Under the pieces are notes generated by a model. The model was given only the letters and a program-made list of their open reading frames with translations, was not told the DNA's origin and made no database searches. The position numbers were made by a program, and so were the translations under genes. DNA of 43,023 nt from Flavobacterium psychrophilum (GTDB lineage: Bacteria > Bacteroidota > Bacteroidia > Flavobacteriales > Flavobacteriaceae), in the NCBI GenBank assembly GCA_003243255.1, contig QFQM01000015.1, forward strand, positions 1-43,023, in the 5' to 3' direction. How positions within the stretch are numbered: the first letter of the stretch is position 1; every line of letters begins with the position of its first letter. This document shows positions 22,348 through 31,028 of this stretch, one piece after another.

Positions 22348-23292
22348 TTAAAGTACGAAGTATGCATTCTTTACAGGTTGTATATGATGTAGTGTAGGCA
22401 ATACAGCCTCATCTTCAAACTCATTCCTGTATTCGTGTACCATCTGCATCAGGTTATTCTCTATGGTATTTGATATCGATACCATTGGAGTGTCTGTTGG
22501 TCTTCCTTCAAACGGGTCCTGCAGATGTATGGCCATTTTTTCTATAAGAAAACATGCTGCACCAATGGTAGCGATTACCGGGATTTGCATCCAGCCAAGA
22601 TAATCGGTAAGTCCAAACGGCAATAACAGTATGAAAAGGAACAGTGTGAACCTTATGTACATGCTGTAAGTGGTTGGGAAAATAGTATTCTTAATACGCT
22701 CACATTTACCCATAGAATCACATAGCCTTGTCAGTGTGTTGTCTATCTCTACCTGCTGATAGGTATTTATCTTATCGTTCTCTTTTGCTTTTTTCAGTTC
22801 TTTGGCATGCAGCATCAGTATCGCGTTTGGCACGTGCTTATGATTTTGCACGAAACGCAGTTCTTTTTCGGTCAACAGGCTTTGTATTGGCTTAATAGCG
22901 TCTTTGCCCCTTAATGATTGTGCAAGGGCATAACACCATGCAGCCTGCCTTTTAGCGAAACGTTCTTTAAAATCATTGGCTTCAACCGAAAAATCAGGGT
23001 CTTTATAAAATGCGATCACCTGACGGAGCAGCGTACGCGAATCGTTTACGATAGCACCCCAAACGGTTCGTGCTTCCCACCAGCGGTCGTATGCCTGGTT
23101 CGATTTGAATGCCAGCAATAGCGAAATTATAGTACCGATTATGGCCGGTACCGCAATAGGAATGTTTATTGAAACTGCGTGGTAAAAATGGTGTATTACC
23201 TCAAACCCTATGGTGTATATTATAACCAGGGCAAGCTCAAGCTTTATTTTGCCCAGTATATATTGTAGCGGAATTCTCTTTTTTAATAGCAT
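22348..23292 (-). CDS. Bestrophin-family ion channel (UPF0187)
   Basis: A 314-residue inner-membrane channel homologue. Hydrophobic helices lie at about 18-37, 43-62, 208-227 and 230-250. Characteristic features are the N-terminal LAFKSNQAYDRWWEARTVWGAIVNDSR, typical of bacterial bestrophins, and the C-terminal belt segment LQDPFEGRPTDTPM. Bacterial bestrophins form pentamers; those studied conduct cations or anions, so ion preference is not predicted. It is the last gene of a probable minus-strand operon: the UspA-like gene ends 21 bp before it, and the two-component genes lie upstream. A terminator follows. A role in ion or osmotic stress is inferred from this context. Confidence 0.9.
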   Translation of the reverse strand: MLLKKRIPLQYILGKIKLELALVIIYTIGFEVIHHFYHAVSINIPIAVPAIIGTIISLLLAFKSNQAYDRWWEARTVWGAIVNDSRTLLRQVIAFYKDPDFSVEANDFKERFAKRQAAWCYALAQSLRGKDAIKPIQSLLTEKELRFVQNHKHVPNAILMLHAKELKKAKENDKINTYQQVEIDNTLTRLCDSMGKCERIKNTIFPTTYSMYIRFTLFLFILLLPFGLTDYLGWMQIPVIATIGAACFLIEKMAIHLQDPFEGRPTDTPMVSISNTIENNLMQMVHEYRNEFEDEAVLPTLHHIQPVKNAYFVL

Positions 23293-23313
23293 GTCTTTTG
23301 AAATTTAAATTAA

Positions 23314-24030
23314 TCAGACCTCTTCAAATATGGACAACACCGGCAAACCGAGTGTTTCATTCACATACGCTTCTTTGCGTTTTTTCATTCTCACCTTCTC
23401 TGTTTTTCGGGTCTCTATCAGCAGGTCGATATTGTTTTTGGCAATAGCTTCGCTAAGCTGTTGTTCAAGCTGTTCGGGATAATGTTCGGTAACAGCGGCG
23501 TGGCTCACAATCCTTAAATTAAAATTGTTCCCTACCAATTGCTGCAGTTCCTGAAGCCCTAACTGTGCAGAAGCATGCTCCAGGTATAATGCCTTGTTGA
23601 ATTCCTGTTCTTCATTTGTTTCGGTAAGGTGCAGCATAGGGATTTTGCTGTTTGCCAATAAATTCAGGCAATAGTGATGTATGCTGTCACGTTCCTGCTT
23701 GTAAGAAGGGGGAACAATGATAAAGTCGGTACGTAAATGCTGTATAAGATTTTTTAATAATGGAGCCGAAATGCCATAGCGGTTGTGCAATTCAAGTTTG
23801 CATTGCGGATAATTCTCGGCCTCATTATGGCATGCCTCTAATATCTCTGCCTGTAAAGCTGTTTTTGAGGGCTTTGCCGATCTCAGGAATAATGAAGCTG
23901 ATTCTGTATCGGCAACATCACAAACATACATCAGCGTTATGGTGCAATTGGTAGTAACCTGCTTAAAGGCTGTTTTTACTGCAAAAATAGTGTCCTGCTG
24001 TAAAGTTGTAGGAATGAGTATGTTTTTCAT
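23314..24030 (-). CDS. UspA-fold (universal stress protein-like) protein
   Basis: A 238-residue cytoplasmic protein whose start, MKNILIPTTLQQDTIFAVKTAFK, follows the UspA pattern (strand, then helix with alternating hydrophobics). RTDFIIVPPSYKQE and SKIPMLHL fit the end of a first Usp domain; the second half (about 148-238) looks like a diverged second domain ending LGLPVLSIFEEV. The ATP-binding G-2x-G-9x-G-S/T motif is not evident, so it is probably a non-ATP-binding member. It sits between the sensor kinase (78 bp upstream) and the bestrophin gene (21 bp downstream), probably co-transcribed. Function is inferred from fold and context only. Confidence 0.65.
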   Translation of the reverse strand: MKNILIPTTLQQDTIFAVKTAFKQVTTNCTITLMYVCDVADTESASLFLRSAKPSKTALQAEILEACHNEAENYPQCKLELHNRYGISAPLLKNLIQHLRTDFIIVPPSYKQERDSIHHYCLNLLANSKIPMLHLTETNEEQEFNKALYLEHASAQLGLQELQQLVGNNFNLRIVSHAAVTEHYPEQLEQQLSEAIAKNNIDLLIETRKTEKVRMKKRKEAYVNETLGLPVLSIFEEV

Positions 24031-24108
24031 CTGTATAATCTTTAGCGGTTATACAGGCAAAGTAATTACTCCAACCTAAGAAATAACTTAAAATAAAATT
24101 AGAAAATC

Positions 24109-25506
24109 CTAAGTTTTGGTATTAGAATTTTTAATGTTGGGTTTGCTGAAGATAATGCTAACTACCGTACCCTTGTCCGGTTCGGACTGTACATTGAGTT
24201 CACCGTTATGCATCCTGATAATTTTCATGGCTAAAGGAAGCCCAAGGCCATAGCCGGTATAGCGTGATGCTTTTTTACCCCTGAAGAAAGGCTCATATAA
24301 ATAAGGGATATCTTCGGGAGGAATCCCGATTCCGATATCCGTAATTACGATTTTTATCGATTTTGTATCTGCTGTAAGGGAGACGAACACTTCTTCATTA
24401 TCGGAATATTTAACCCCATTAGAGATTATATTGCCAATAGCGAGCTCAAGCAGCGGTTTGTTGCAGGGAATGGTAAGCAATGCTTCATCTTCGGGAATAT
24501 CATTCAGTTTGATGCTGATGCGATTGTCGGGATAAAGCCTGTTAAGGTCGCACTTTACATCGAGCAAAAGCTCGTCAATACGGGCAATATCCTGTACCTG
24601 TTTGTTGCCGTCATAGCCGGTTTGGGTAAGCTTTAGCAAACTTTCGGTAAGATTGCTAAGGCGCGATGCCTGCCTGTTTATGGCTTCGAGCGCAACGGCA
24701 TATTCTTCGGGGCTGCGTTCTTTAAGGAGCGCAATCTCAGTCTCGGCAAGTATGGTGGTTATAGGCGTTTTAAGTTCGTGTGAAGCATTATTGATGAAGT
24801 TAGCCTGTATCTCGAACGAGGTTTCGAGCCTGTCGAGCATATCGTTAAAAGTTTTGGTAAGATCGGTAATCTCGTCAGAATCATCATTGCCGGGTAATGG
24901 CAGGCGGTTGTGCAGATTAGAAGCACTAATGCGTTTCACCTCTTTGGTGATGGTAGATACCGGGTTTATGAATCGCTGTGCCAAAAAGCGCCCGAAGAAA
25001 TAGGCAAGTATTATAAAGCCTATCGCCCCAAAGAACATGATGCGGGTAATGTATATGGTACTGGTATTACCGCGACGGTCTTTGGCTGTCACGATAACCA
25101 TATATTTTATGCCATTTTCGTCAAATATCTGGGCATAGTAATACCTATGCTCATCCTGCATAACCCATGCCTTGCCGGTGGTCATGGCTTCTTCATAAAA
25201 CTCATGGGGCAGGTGCAGTTGGGTATTGTATTCAAATGAGTTGGCACCGTTTACTTTCAGAACAAAATCATTTTCATCTATAAGCTCTTCCAGTCCGTGT
25301 TTCTTTAGTTCACGATAATAACGTGCCTTTTCAGGATCATTCTGGTAATGGATAGAAGCCACAATCTTGGCCCTGTCCTGTAACCGTTTCAGGAAATAAT
25401 ACTGGTTGTTTTGCTTGAAAAGAAAAAACACTACCACACACAGCAATAGCGTACTGATACCCGAAAGCGTAATATAGGTAGTTATGATTTTTTTTCTTAT
25501 CTGCAT
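24109..25506 (-). CDS. Two-component sensor histidine kinase (HAMP type)
   Basis: A 465-residue inner-membrane kinase. Membrane helices at about 11-31 and 154-172 enclose a periplasmic sensor region of about 120 residues with no family I recognise. HAMP follows (about 173-226), then the dimerisation domain with phospho-accepting His243 in NASHELKTPIT, and the HATPase domain with N box (LAIGNIISNGVKYS), G1 (ITDIGIGIPPED), F box (LYEPFFRG) and G2 (YGLGLPLAMKI). Its start lies one base past the response-regulator stop, so the pair is translationally linked. The organisation and sequence recall CusS/QseC-like OmpR partners; the signal is unknown. Confidence 0.95.
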   Translation of the reverse strand: MQIRKKIITTYITLSGISTLLLCVVVFFLFKQNNQYYFLKRLQDRAKIVASIHYQNDPEKARYYRELKKHGLEELIDENDFVLKVNGANSFEYNTQLHLPHEFYEEAMTTGKAWVMQDEHRYYYAQIFDENGIKYMVIVTAKDRRGNTSTIYITRIMFFGAIGFIILAYFFGRFLAQRFINPVSTITKEVKRISASNLHNRLPLPGNDDSDEITDLTKTFNDMLDRLETSFEIQANFINNASHELKTPITTILAETEIALLKERSPEEYAVALEAINRQASRLSNLTESLLKLTQTGYDGNKQVQDIARIDELLLDVKCDLNRLYPDNRISIKLNDIPEDEALLTIPCNKPLLELAIGNIISNGVKYSDNEEVFVSLTADTKSIKIVITDIGIGIPPEDIPYLYEPFFRGKKASRYTGYGLGLPLAMKIIRMHNGELNVQSEPDKGTVVSIIFSKPNIKNSNTKT

Positions 25507-25507
25507 A

Positions 25508-26182
25508 TTATGGTTTTATTACATAGCCCAGTCCTTTTATGGTATGGATGAGCTTAGTATCATAAGGTTTGTCTATTTTTTTGCGGAGGTAGTTAATATA
25601 TACATCTACCACATTGGTATTCATGTCGAAGTTAATGTTCCATACATTGTCCAGTATCTGCTCACGGGATAATATGATACCTGAATTTTTAGCGAGGTAG
25701 TATAGCAAACGAAATTCTTTTGCGGTAAGCAGTATGGTATCGTCACCACGCTTTACGGTTTTGGCAAGCCGGTCTATTTCAAGGTCTTCAATGGTAATTG
25801 TTTCCGGCGGAGTCTGTTTTTGCTGTGCACGTCGTGCCAGTGCGTTAATGCGTGCCTCAAGCTCACTGAACTTAAATGGCTTGGGCATATAATCATCGGC
25901 ACCTGCATTAAGCCCGGTAACAATGTTTTCGCTGCTGTCCAATGCTGTAAGCATAAGCACAGGTACAAAATTTCTGGCGGCACGAAGCCTGCGGCAAATC
26001 TCAACCCCATTAATATCAGGAAGCATAACGTCGAGCACGACAACATCAAAAGTATTAGCCTCAAGCATGGCTAATGCTGTTGTGCCATCGAGTGCGGCGC
26101 TTACGTCAAAGTTTTTCTCGGCCAGTCCCTTTTTAAGAATGGAAAGCAGGTTTGGCTCGTCTTCTACTAGTAGTATTTTCAT
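25508..26182 (-). CDS. OmpR/PhoB-family response regulator
   Basis: A 224-residue DNA-binding regulator, partner of the kinase next to it. The receiver domain (about 1-118) starts MKILLVEDEPN with the acidic pocket, and Asp51 in VVLDVMLPD is the phosphorylation site. Lys at the KPFKFSELEARI switch is present. The winged-helix domain (about 126-222) has LTAKEFRLLYYLAKN, the DNA-recognition helix region NVVDVYINYLRKKID, and the terminal IHTIKGLGYVIKP. The frame extends 24 codons upstream to 26254, but the -7 box at 26204-26211 lies inside that extension, so the start at 26182 is chosen. It probably controls its own operon, including the UspA-like and bestrophin genes. Confidence 0.95.
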   Translation of the reverse strand: MKILLVEDEPNLLSILKKGLAEKNFDVSAALDGTTALAMLEANTFDVVVLDVMLPDINGVEICRRLRAARNFVPVLMLTALDSSENIVTGLNAGADDYMPKPFKFSELEARINALARRAQQKQTPPETITIEDLEIDRLAKTVKRGDDTILLTAKEFRLLYYLAKNSGIILSREQILDNVWNINFDMNTNVVDVYINYLRKKIDKPYDTKLIHTIKGLGYVIKP

Positions 26183-26203
26183 GTATAGTAATGAGGGCTT
26201 AGG

Positions 26204-26211
26204 CAAAAATA
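26204..26211 (-). promoter_or_regulatory. Promoter -7 box of the two-component/bestrophin operon
   Basis: On the minus strand TATTTTTG fits TAnnTTTG, 21 bp before the regulator ATG at 26182. No -33 of normal spacing is visible. It supports the shorter regulator start. Confidence 0.6.
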
Positions 26212-26432
26212 AGAATTCAATTCCAAAAGTTTTGCTAAATAGGGATGTATGCAATTCATAAAACAGCCGAATGTCATATTCTTAAAATTTAAAGCTTTGA
26301 TTGCGAATTATGTTTTAATCGGGCTTGTTTCTAATGAAAAGAGCAATCGTAAAAATATATATAGATACTCATTGTAACATTTATGTAGGTTTTACGTACA
26401 AATACATATAACCAAATAATCAAAAAATAAAA

Positions 26433-28058
26433 ATGAGAAAACCATTAGTGGTCGTTGTATTACTTTTAATTGGATTTTTATTCTTCTATTTAGCATTGCC
26501 TGTTGTCAATTACGGGTTTACAGGTTTTGCGGTAATCCTTATGCTGATCCTGTTGGCAATAGGGTTCAGCCTGACTGATATTAATCAGGCAAACAAAAAA
26601 ATGACCCTGAAATTTACCAGGGCAAGTAAGATCGTACTAGCTATAGTGCCATTGCTGTTTATCTATGCAACTGTACTGCCCTTTGTGACGAGTGCCCCTA
26701 TTTTCTGGAACCAGTCGTATCGTGAGCTGATAGGTAATGTAAAGGCAGGAGACAAAATGACCAACCATATCGCCCCGATAGCTATCGAAAAAGTAAGGGT
26801 AGTAGATGAGGATCTGGCTTATTTGTTAGGTGAAAAGATATTAGGTTCAGATCCTGCTTTGGGTAGTAAGTCGGAGTTGGGTGAGTTCTTTATCCAGAAA
26901 GTGGGTGACCAGCTGTACTGGATCGCTCCGTTGCAGCACTCAGGTTTTTTTAAATGGATGAACAACAAAGCCGGTACCGAAGGGTATGTAATGGTTTCGG
27001 CTACCAATGAGCGTGATGTGAAACTGGTGCAGAATCTTAACGGAAAAGACCTTAAGATAAAATACCAGCCTGCTGCTTTCTTTGGCAGTAATGTAGAGAG
27101 GCATGCTTATTTTAATGGCTACATGACTACAGGCCTGGCTGACTTTAATTTCGAGATCGATGATAACGGTAAGCCGTATTGGGTAGCAACAAAGTATGAT
27201 AAAAAAGTAGGTTTCTCAGGTGATGACGCCAAGGGAGTTATCCTTATTGATGCCCAAACGGGAGAAATAAGCGATTATTCTGTTGCGGATACGCCGAAAT
27301 GGGTAGACAGGGTTCAGCCGATATCGTTTGTGATCGAACAGCTAAACGACTGGGGAGAATACATCCATGGGTACTGGAACTGGAGTAATGAAGATAAACT
27401 TATGATTACCGAAGATCTTACGCTTGTGTATGGTGAGGACGGAAGGCCTTATTGGTATACCGGAGTTTCATCGGTAGGTAAGGATGAATCGAATATCGGT
27501 TTTGTACTGGTAGATACGCGTACTAAAGAAACACATCTGTACCACCAGAGTGGTGCTACCGAATATGCGGCACAAAGCTCTGCCGAAGGTAAGGTTCAGG
27601 AAAAGGGTTACCATGCTTCATTGCCGGTGCCTTATACCATAAACGGGATACCGACCTATGTTATGACCCTTAAAGATGAGGGCGGACTGGTAAAAATGTA
27701 TGCTATGGTTGCCATTGGCGATTATACGATTGTAGGCGTTGGTAATACTATGCGTGAAACCCTGATGTCGTTCAAGAACGTGTATAATATGGCTGGTAAC
27801 CGCATTAACCCTGATGCGAAAGACACCCGTACTAGCCTGAAAACGGTAGTGACCCGTATACAAAGCGATATCAAGAACGGTAACAGCTTTTACTACTTTA
27901 CAGTAAATGGTAACCCTAAGATATTCATTGGTTCATCGCAATTGTCTAATGAACTGCCTGTAACCATTGTTGGCGACAGTATCAATATATCATTTGACAA
28001 CGATGCTGAAGAGGTGATTGATGTTTCGTCTTTCGATAACCTGAAGCTAGGAAAATAA
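26433..28058 (+). CDS. Large membrane protein with PepSY-like repeats, unknown function
   Basis: A 541-residue protein, not assigned to a named family. Three membrane helices (about 4-22, 27-47, 66-86) lead into an extracytoplasmic region of about 450 residues. That region contains at least two related units: KPYWVATKYDKK...GVILIDAQTGEISDY (about 249-283) and RPYWYTGVSSVGK...IGFVLVDTRTKETHLY (about 336-371). The pattern of aromatic strand, then hydrophobic strand with D-x-x-T-G-E turn, resembles PepSY domains. A third half-unit may follow (IPTYVMTLKDEGG). The C-terminus (about 465-541) is a separate small domain. A terminator follows at 28081. The product probably acts in the periplasm; its role is unknown. 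Confidence 0.8.
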   Translation: MRKPLVVVVLLLIGFLFFYLALPVVNYGFTGFAVILMLILLAIGFSLTDINQANKKMTLKFTRASKIVLAIVPLLFIYATVLPFVTSAPIFWNQSYRELIGNVKAGDKMTNHIAPIAIEKVRVVDEDLAYLLGEKILGSDPALGSKSELGEFFIQKVGDQLYWIAPLQHSGFFKWMNNKAGTEGYVMVSATNERDVKLVQNLNGKDLKIKYQPAAFFGSNVERHAYFNGYMTTGLADFNFEIDDNGKPYWVATKYDKKVGFSGDDAKGVILIDAQTGEISDYSVADTPKWVDRVQPISFVIEQLNDWGEYIHGYWNWSNEDKLMITEDLTLVYGEDGRPYWYTGVSSVGKDESNIGFVLVDTRTKETHLYHQSGATEYAAQSSAEGKVQEKGYHASLPVPYTINGIPTYVMTLKDEGGLVKMYAMVAIGDYTIVGVGNTMRETLMSFKNVYNMAGNRINPDAKDTRTSLKTVVTRIQSDIKNGNSFYYFTVNGNPKIFIGSSQLSNELPVTIVGDSINISFDNDAEEVIDVSSFDNLKLGK

Positions 28059-28080
28059 TTATAGTAATTGACTGAATAAT

Positions 28081-28107
28081 AAACCCCACATATATGTGGG
28101 GTTTTTC
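28081..28107 (+). terminator. Terminator after the PepSY-like membrane-protein gene
   Basis: AAACCCCACA-TATA-TGTGGGGTTT followed by TTCTTT, 22 bp after the stop. Confidence 0.88.
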
Positions 28108-28166
28108 TTTATAATAAATCTTGCTTTTATAAGTTATAGTGTAACTAATCTTAATTAAGAGTACTA

Positions 28167-29825
28167 ATGAGGTTTTTAAAGTTTCTGTTTTTTTTGATAA
28201 TATATCAGGCGGCTACCGCACAAAATATTGATGGCACAGGTAAATATAAAACCCTCGGACTGATTTGGGGCTTTTTAAAGTATCATCATCCCGAGGTATC
28301 TAAAGGGAAGTATGACTGGGATTCGAAGTTTGTTGATATGTATGATAAAGTCGAAGCTATTAAAACAAATGCAGAACTCAATGCGCTTTATGCAGACTGG
28401 ATTGCCTCTTTAGGTAAAATCCCGGAAATTTCATCCCGTAAAAAACTTCCTAAGAATATCTTCATGGAAAATGAAGATTACAGATGGTTTGATACATCCG
28501 GCTTTGATGCTTCTTTAATAGCGACACTCAATAAACTTAAGGAATGCAAATACAATGCTGGGAAACATTATGCCTCTGTAGGATCATTATCGGGAGTACA
28601 GGATTTTGGCAATGAGAAAGGTTTTAAAGAATTTGATATTTCTAAAAAGAGCCACCGTCTGCTGAATTTGTTCAGCTTTTGGAATATGACACAATACTGG
28701 AACATCAATAAGTACATGTTTGATGATGACTGGCTGGAGATATTGGATGAAAGCATTGCTGAATTTATAGCTGCCGACAATACTATTGCCATGGACTGGG
28801 CTAAAGCCAAAATATTCACAAGGCTTAAAGACTCTCATACTCAAACTCTTTTTAAAGGGCTGGTTGAAACGTTAGACCAAAAGAGGACCCCTTTTGCTTT
28901 TGTAAACTGCAACGATACGCTGGTTATTAACGTAGCTTATAATATGAATTGGTTTACTAAGAATGGCCTGTCTTTAGGCGATTGCATAACTGCCATAGAT
29001 GGCGTTTCGGTAAAACAGCTGCTAAAAGATAATGCTGGTAAATATCAGGCTGCCGGCAACGAAAATTATCTTCGAAGCATGTACAGTTCCTGGTTGCGAT
29101 ATAATCAGGGAGACAGTGCGCGGTATGATATAGTACACAGGGATGGCACTAAAGAGACAAAGGTTTTAGAGCATTTTGAAAAAATTGATTTTGATAAAGA
29201 GTTGCAGCAATTAAAGGGCATGCCTGTAAAGCTTCCTGATGATATAGGATATATCTATCTGGAAAAAACAACTAAAGATGAATTAAAAGAATTCTTTGCT
29301 AAAAACAGGGACAAAAAAGGAATCATTCTCGATCTTCGTAATTATCCTGAGAATTTCAGACAAAGGGATCTTACCAAATACCTTCTGCCGGAAAAGAAGA
29401 AGTTCCTTTCGTGGATGCAGTCAGCAGGGATTCCGGGACTGGCGGAAAAAGATGCTGATGTTACGCTGGATTTTATTGAAGATCCCTTTGCTACAGGCCA
29501 CAGCAAAGAGTATTATAAAGGGAAGGTTGTTCTTCTTGTAGATTATCGTACCATAAGCTGGTCGGAATTTTTGGGAATGGCTATACAACAGGCGCATAAC
29601 TGTGTTACAATCGGCGAGCCAACCGCCGGCGTGGTGGTGAATGTAACTTCGTTTACCCTGCCTGATAAAACATCAATGCGCTTTACCGGTCCGCAAGCCT
29701 TTTACCCTGATGGAGGGGAAGTGGTGTACCGAAAAGGACTAAAGATTGATGTGCCAATCCGTCAAAAGGCATTGAAATATGATGCAGGCCTTATTTTTAG
29801 GGAAGCATTTAAAGTATTAGAATAA
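28167..29825 (+). CDS. S41-family peptidase-like exported protein
   Basis: A 552-residue exported protein with a signal peptide (about 1-18, ending ATA/QN). The N-terminal region has a helical domain with KDSHTQTLF (His224), matching the D-x-H-T segment of the S41B (tricorn/IRBP-like) group. A degenerate PDZ-like part (about 255-340) includes LGDCITAIDGVSVKQLL. The catalytic core has LVDYRTISWSEFLGMA, with Ser464 the expected nucleophile, and IGEPTAGVVVN; the lysine used by Ctp-type S41A enzymes is absent there, which supports S41B with a Ser-His type site. It may cleave or bind peptides in the periplasm. The upstream terminator separates it from its neighbour. Confidence 0.85.
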   Translation: MRFLKFLFFLIIYQAATAQNIDGTGKYKTLGLIWGFLKYHHPEVSKGKYDWDSKFVDMYDKVEAIKTNAELNALYADWIASLGKIPEISSRKKLPKNIFMENEDYRWFDTSGFDASLIATLNKLKECKYNAGKHYASVGSLSGVQDFGNEKGFKEFDISKKSHRLLNLFSFWNMTQYWNINKYMFDDDWLEILDESIAEFIAADNTIAMDWAKAKIFTRLKDSHTQTLFKGLVETLDQKRTPFAFVNCNDTLVINVAYNMNWFTKNGLSLGDCITAIDGVSVKQLLKDNAGKYQAAGNENYLRSMYSSWLRYNQGDSARYDIVHRDGTKETKVLEHFEKIDFDKELQQLKGMPVKLPDDIGYIYLEKTTKDELKEFFAKNRDKKGIILDLRNYPENFRQRDLTKYLLPEKKKFLSWMQSAGIPGLAEKDADVTLDFIEDPFATGHSKEYYKGKVVLLVDYRTISWSEFLGMAIQQAHNCVTIGEPTAGVVVNVTSFTLPDKTSMRFTGPQAFYPDGGEVVYRKGLKIDVPIRQKALKYDAGLIFREAFKVLE

Positions 29826-29876
29826 TAAAATCCGCAGTTTACCTTGGCTTTTTTACTATGTGAATGATATATTAAT

Positions 29877-30533
29877 CTATTTATAAGTGTTGATCTTTAT
29901 GTCAAAATAATCAGCACTGTACATAGAGGTCATTGTTAAAAATATTTTTTTGCGGCTATCATATTCTTTCGGGAGTGCGAGATGCCGCAAATCTTTTTCC
30001 AGTATATGCCAGATCAATTCGGTACAGTAAAATTCCGAATCATCATCAAAAGTGCCGTTATGGTCAAACGGAATTTTCTTTGAGAGGTAGAATTCAGCTT
30101 TTTCGGCTATTTGCTGCTGTATTTTGGGAGTCGAATTTTTAACCGATGTCACCATGATTTTGCCCGGCATGCTGTAGGCTAAAAAATCTTCGAGCGGTTG
30201 TATCTGCATTCCGTCAATGGATGAAACATCTGACGATAAAGAATGGATTACAAACAGCTTATTATCTCGTTTAACAACAATGCCCGCGTGAGTTACATCA
30301 TAATTACTGTTGTTTAGTTTCTTTGCTATGATGTCGCTAAAGTAACCAAATCCCCTTCGAAGAATAAAATCCCCCTCTTGTATGCTAAGAAGTTGTTCCA
30401 GGGTAAGGCGCTTATCGCTTATATGTAAAACCAGTTCCTGCTTTTCGGAGCGGGCATCGAAATAGAAGAAAAGTTTATAGGCGACGAATGCCAATAAAAA
30501 AAACACTATCAAACTAAAAAGTAACTTTTTCAT
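29877..30533 (-). CDS. YiiX/YebB-like permuted NlpC/P60 cysteine hydrolase
   Basis: A 218-residue membrane-anchored or exported protein. A hydrophobic N-terminus (about 4-24) is a signal anchor. The catalytic layout is that of the circularly permuted papain-fold YaeF/YiiX group: GDFILRRGFGYFSDIIAKK, then His82 in VTHAGIVV, then the nucleophile Cys170 in FYCTELIWHI. Enzymes of this fold cut amide or ester bonds in cell-wall peptides or lipids; the substrate here is unknown. It follows the DUF4878 lipoprotein gene by 34 bp on the same strand, so they may form a two-gene envelope unit. Confidence 0.87.
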   Translation of the reverse strand: MKKLLFSLIVFFLLAFVAYKLFFYFDARSEKQELVLHISDKRLTLEQLLSIQEGDFILRRGFGYFSDIIAKKLNNSNYDVTHAGIVVKRDNKLFVIHSLSSDVSSIDGMQIQPLEDFLAYSMPGKIMVTSVKNSTPKIQQQIAEKAEFYLSKKIPFDHNGTFDDDSEFYCTELIWHILEKDLRHLALPKEYDSRKKIFLTMTSMYSADYFDIKINTYK

Positions 30534-30567
30534 CTGATAGTGTTTTAATAGGGTTTATAAAGAAAGA

Positions 30568-30963
30568 CTAGCGTCCGCCTTCTTTATTCATGTGTACTTT
30601 CCATTTTCCGTCAACCTTTTTAAGGTCAAGGCTTTTCTCACCTGCATCGGCACTGGCTTCACCGCCTGTAACCTTGTACTTAACTACAGCAACAGAGTCA
30701 CCTTTAATTTCGCTTGATACGATATTAACTTTAAGGTCTTTGCTCTTTTCTTTCATTTCGGCTTTTTTATCGCCTACCATACCTTCAGCCATGCTTAGTA
30801 GTGCACCGGTTTGCTCAGTACAGTACTCTTTTGCCTGAGCGAATTCACCTTGCTGTGTAAGGGTTAAGAATTTTTCAGCAGAAGCTTCAGGGCTGTTGCC
30901 CGAACAAGAGAAGAGTGACAGCGATACAATTGCCGCTGCAGCAAATAATTTAATTTGTTTCAT
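30568..30963 (-). CDS. DUF4878-type small lipoprotein
   Basis: A 131-residue predicted lipoprotein. The signal (1-19) ends in SLFSC with Cys20 as lipid anchor. The mature part is an alpha+beta domain of the NTF2-like DUF4878 type: SPEASAEKFLTLTQQGEFAQAKEYC, a lysine-rich central helix, then beta strands (KVNIVSSEIKGDSVAVVKYK) and the closing KKVDGKWKVHMNKEGGR. NTF2-like lipoproteins of this kind are common in Bacteroidota but have no established function. A -7-like TAATTTCG lies upstream. It probably shares a transcript with the YiiX-like hydrolase 34 bp downstream. Confidence 0.85.
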   Translation of the reverse strand: MKQIKLFAAAAIVSLSLFSCSGNSPEASAEKFLTLTQQGEFAQAKEYCTEQTGALLSMAEGMVGDKKAEMKEKSKDLKVNIVSSEIKGDSVAVVKYKVTGGEASADAGEKSLDLKKVDGKWKVHMNKEGGR

Positions 30964-31028
30964 AATAATGATTGGTTTGATGGCCGTAAAATTAAATTAT
31001 TTACTGAGCGAAATTATAAGAAATATTT

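Noticed and set aside
26433..30963. Novel defence or secretion island
   Set aside because: The genes are ordinary envelope families with terminators between some of them, mixed strands and no mobile-element borders, so there is no support for one coordinated new system.
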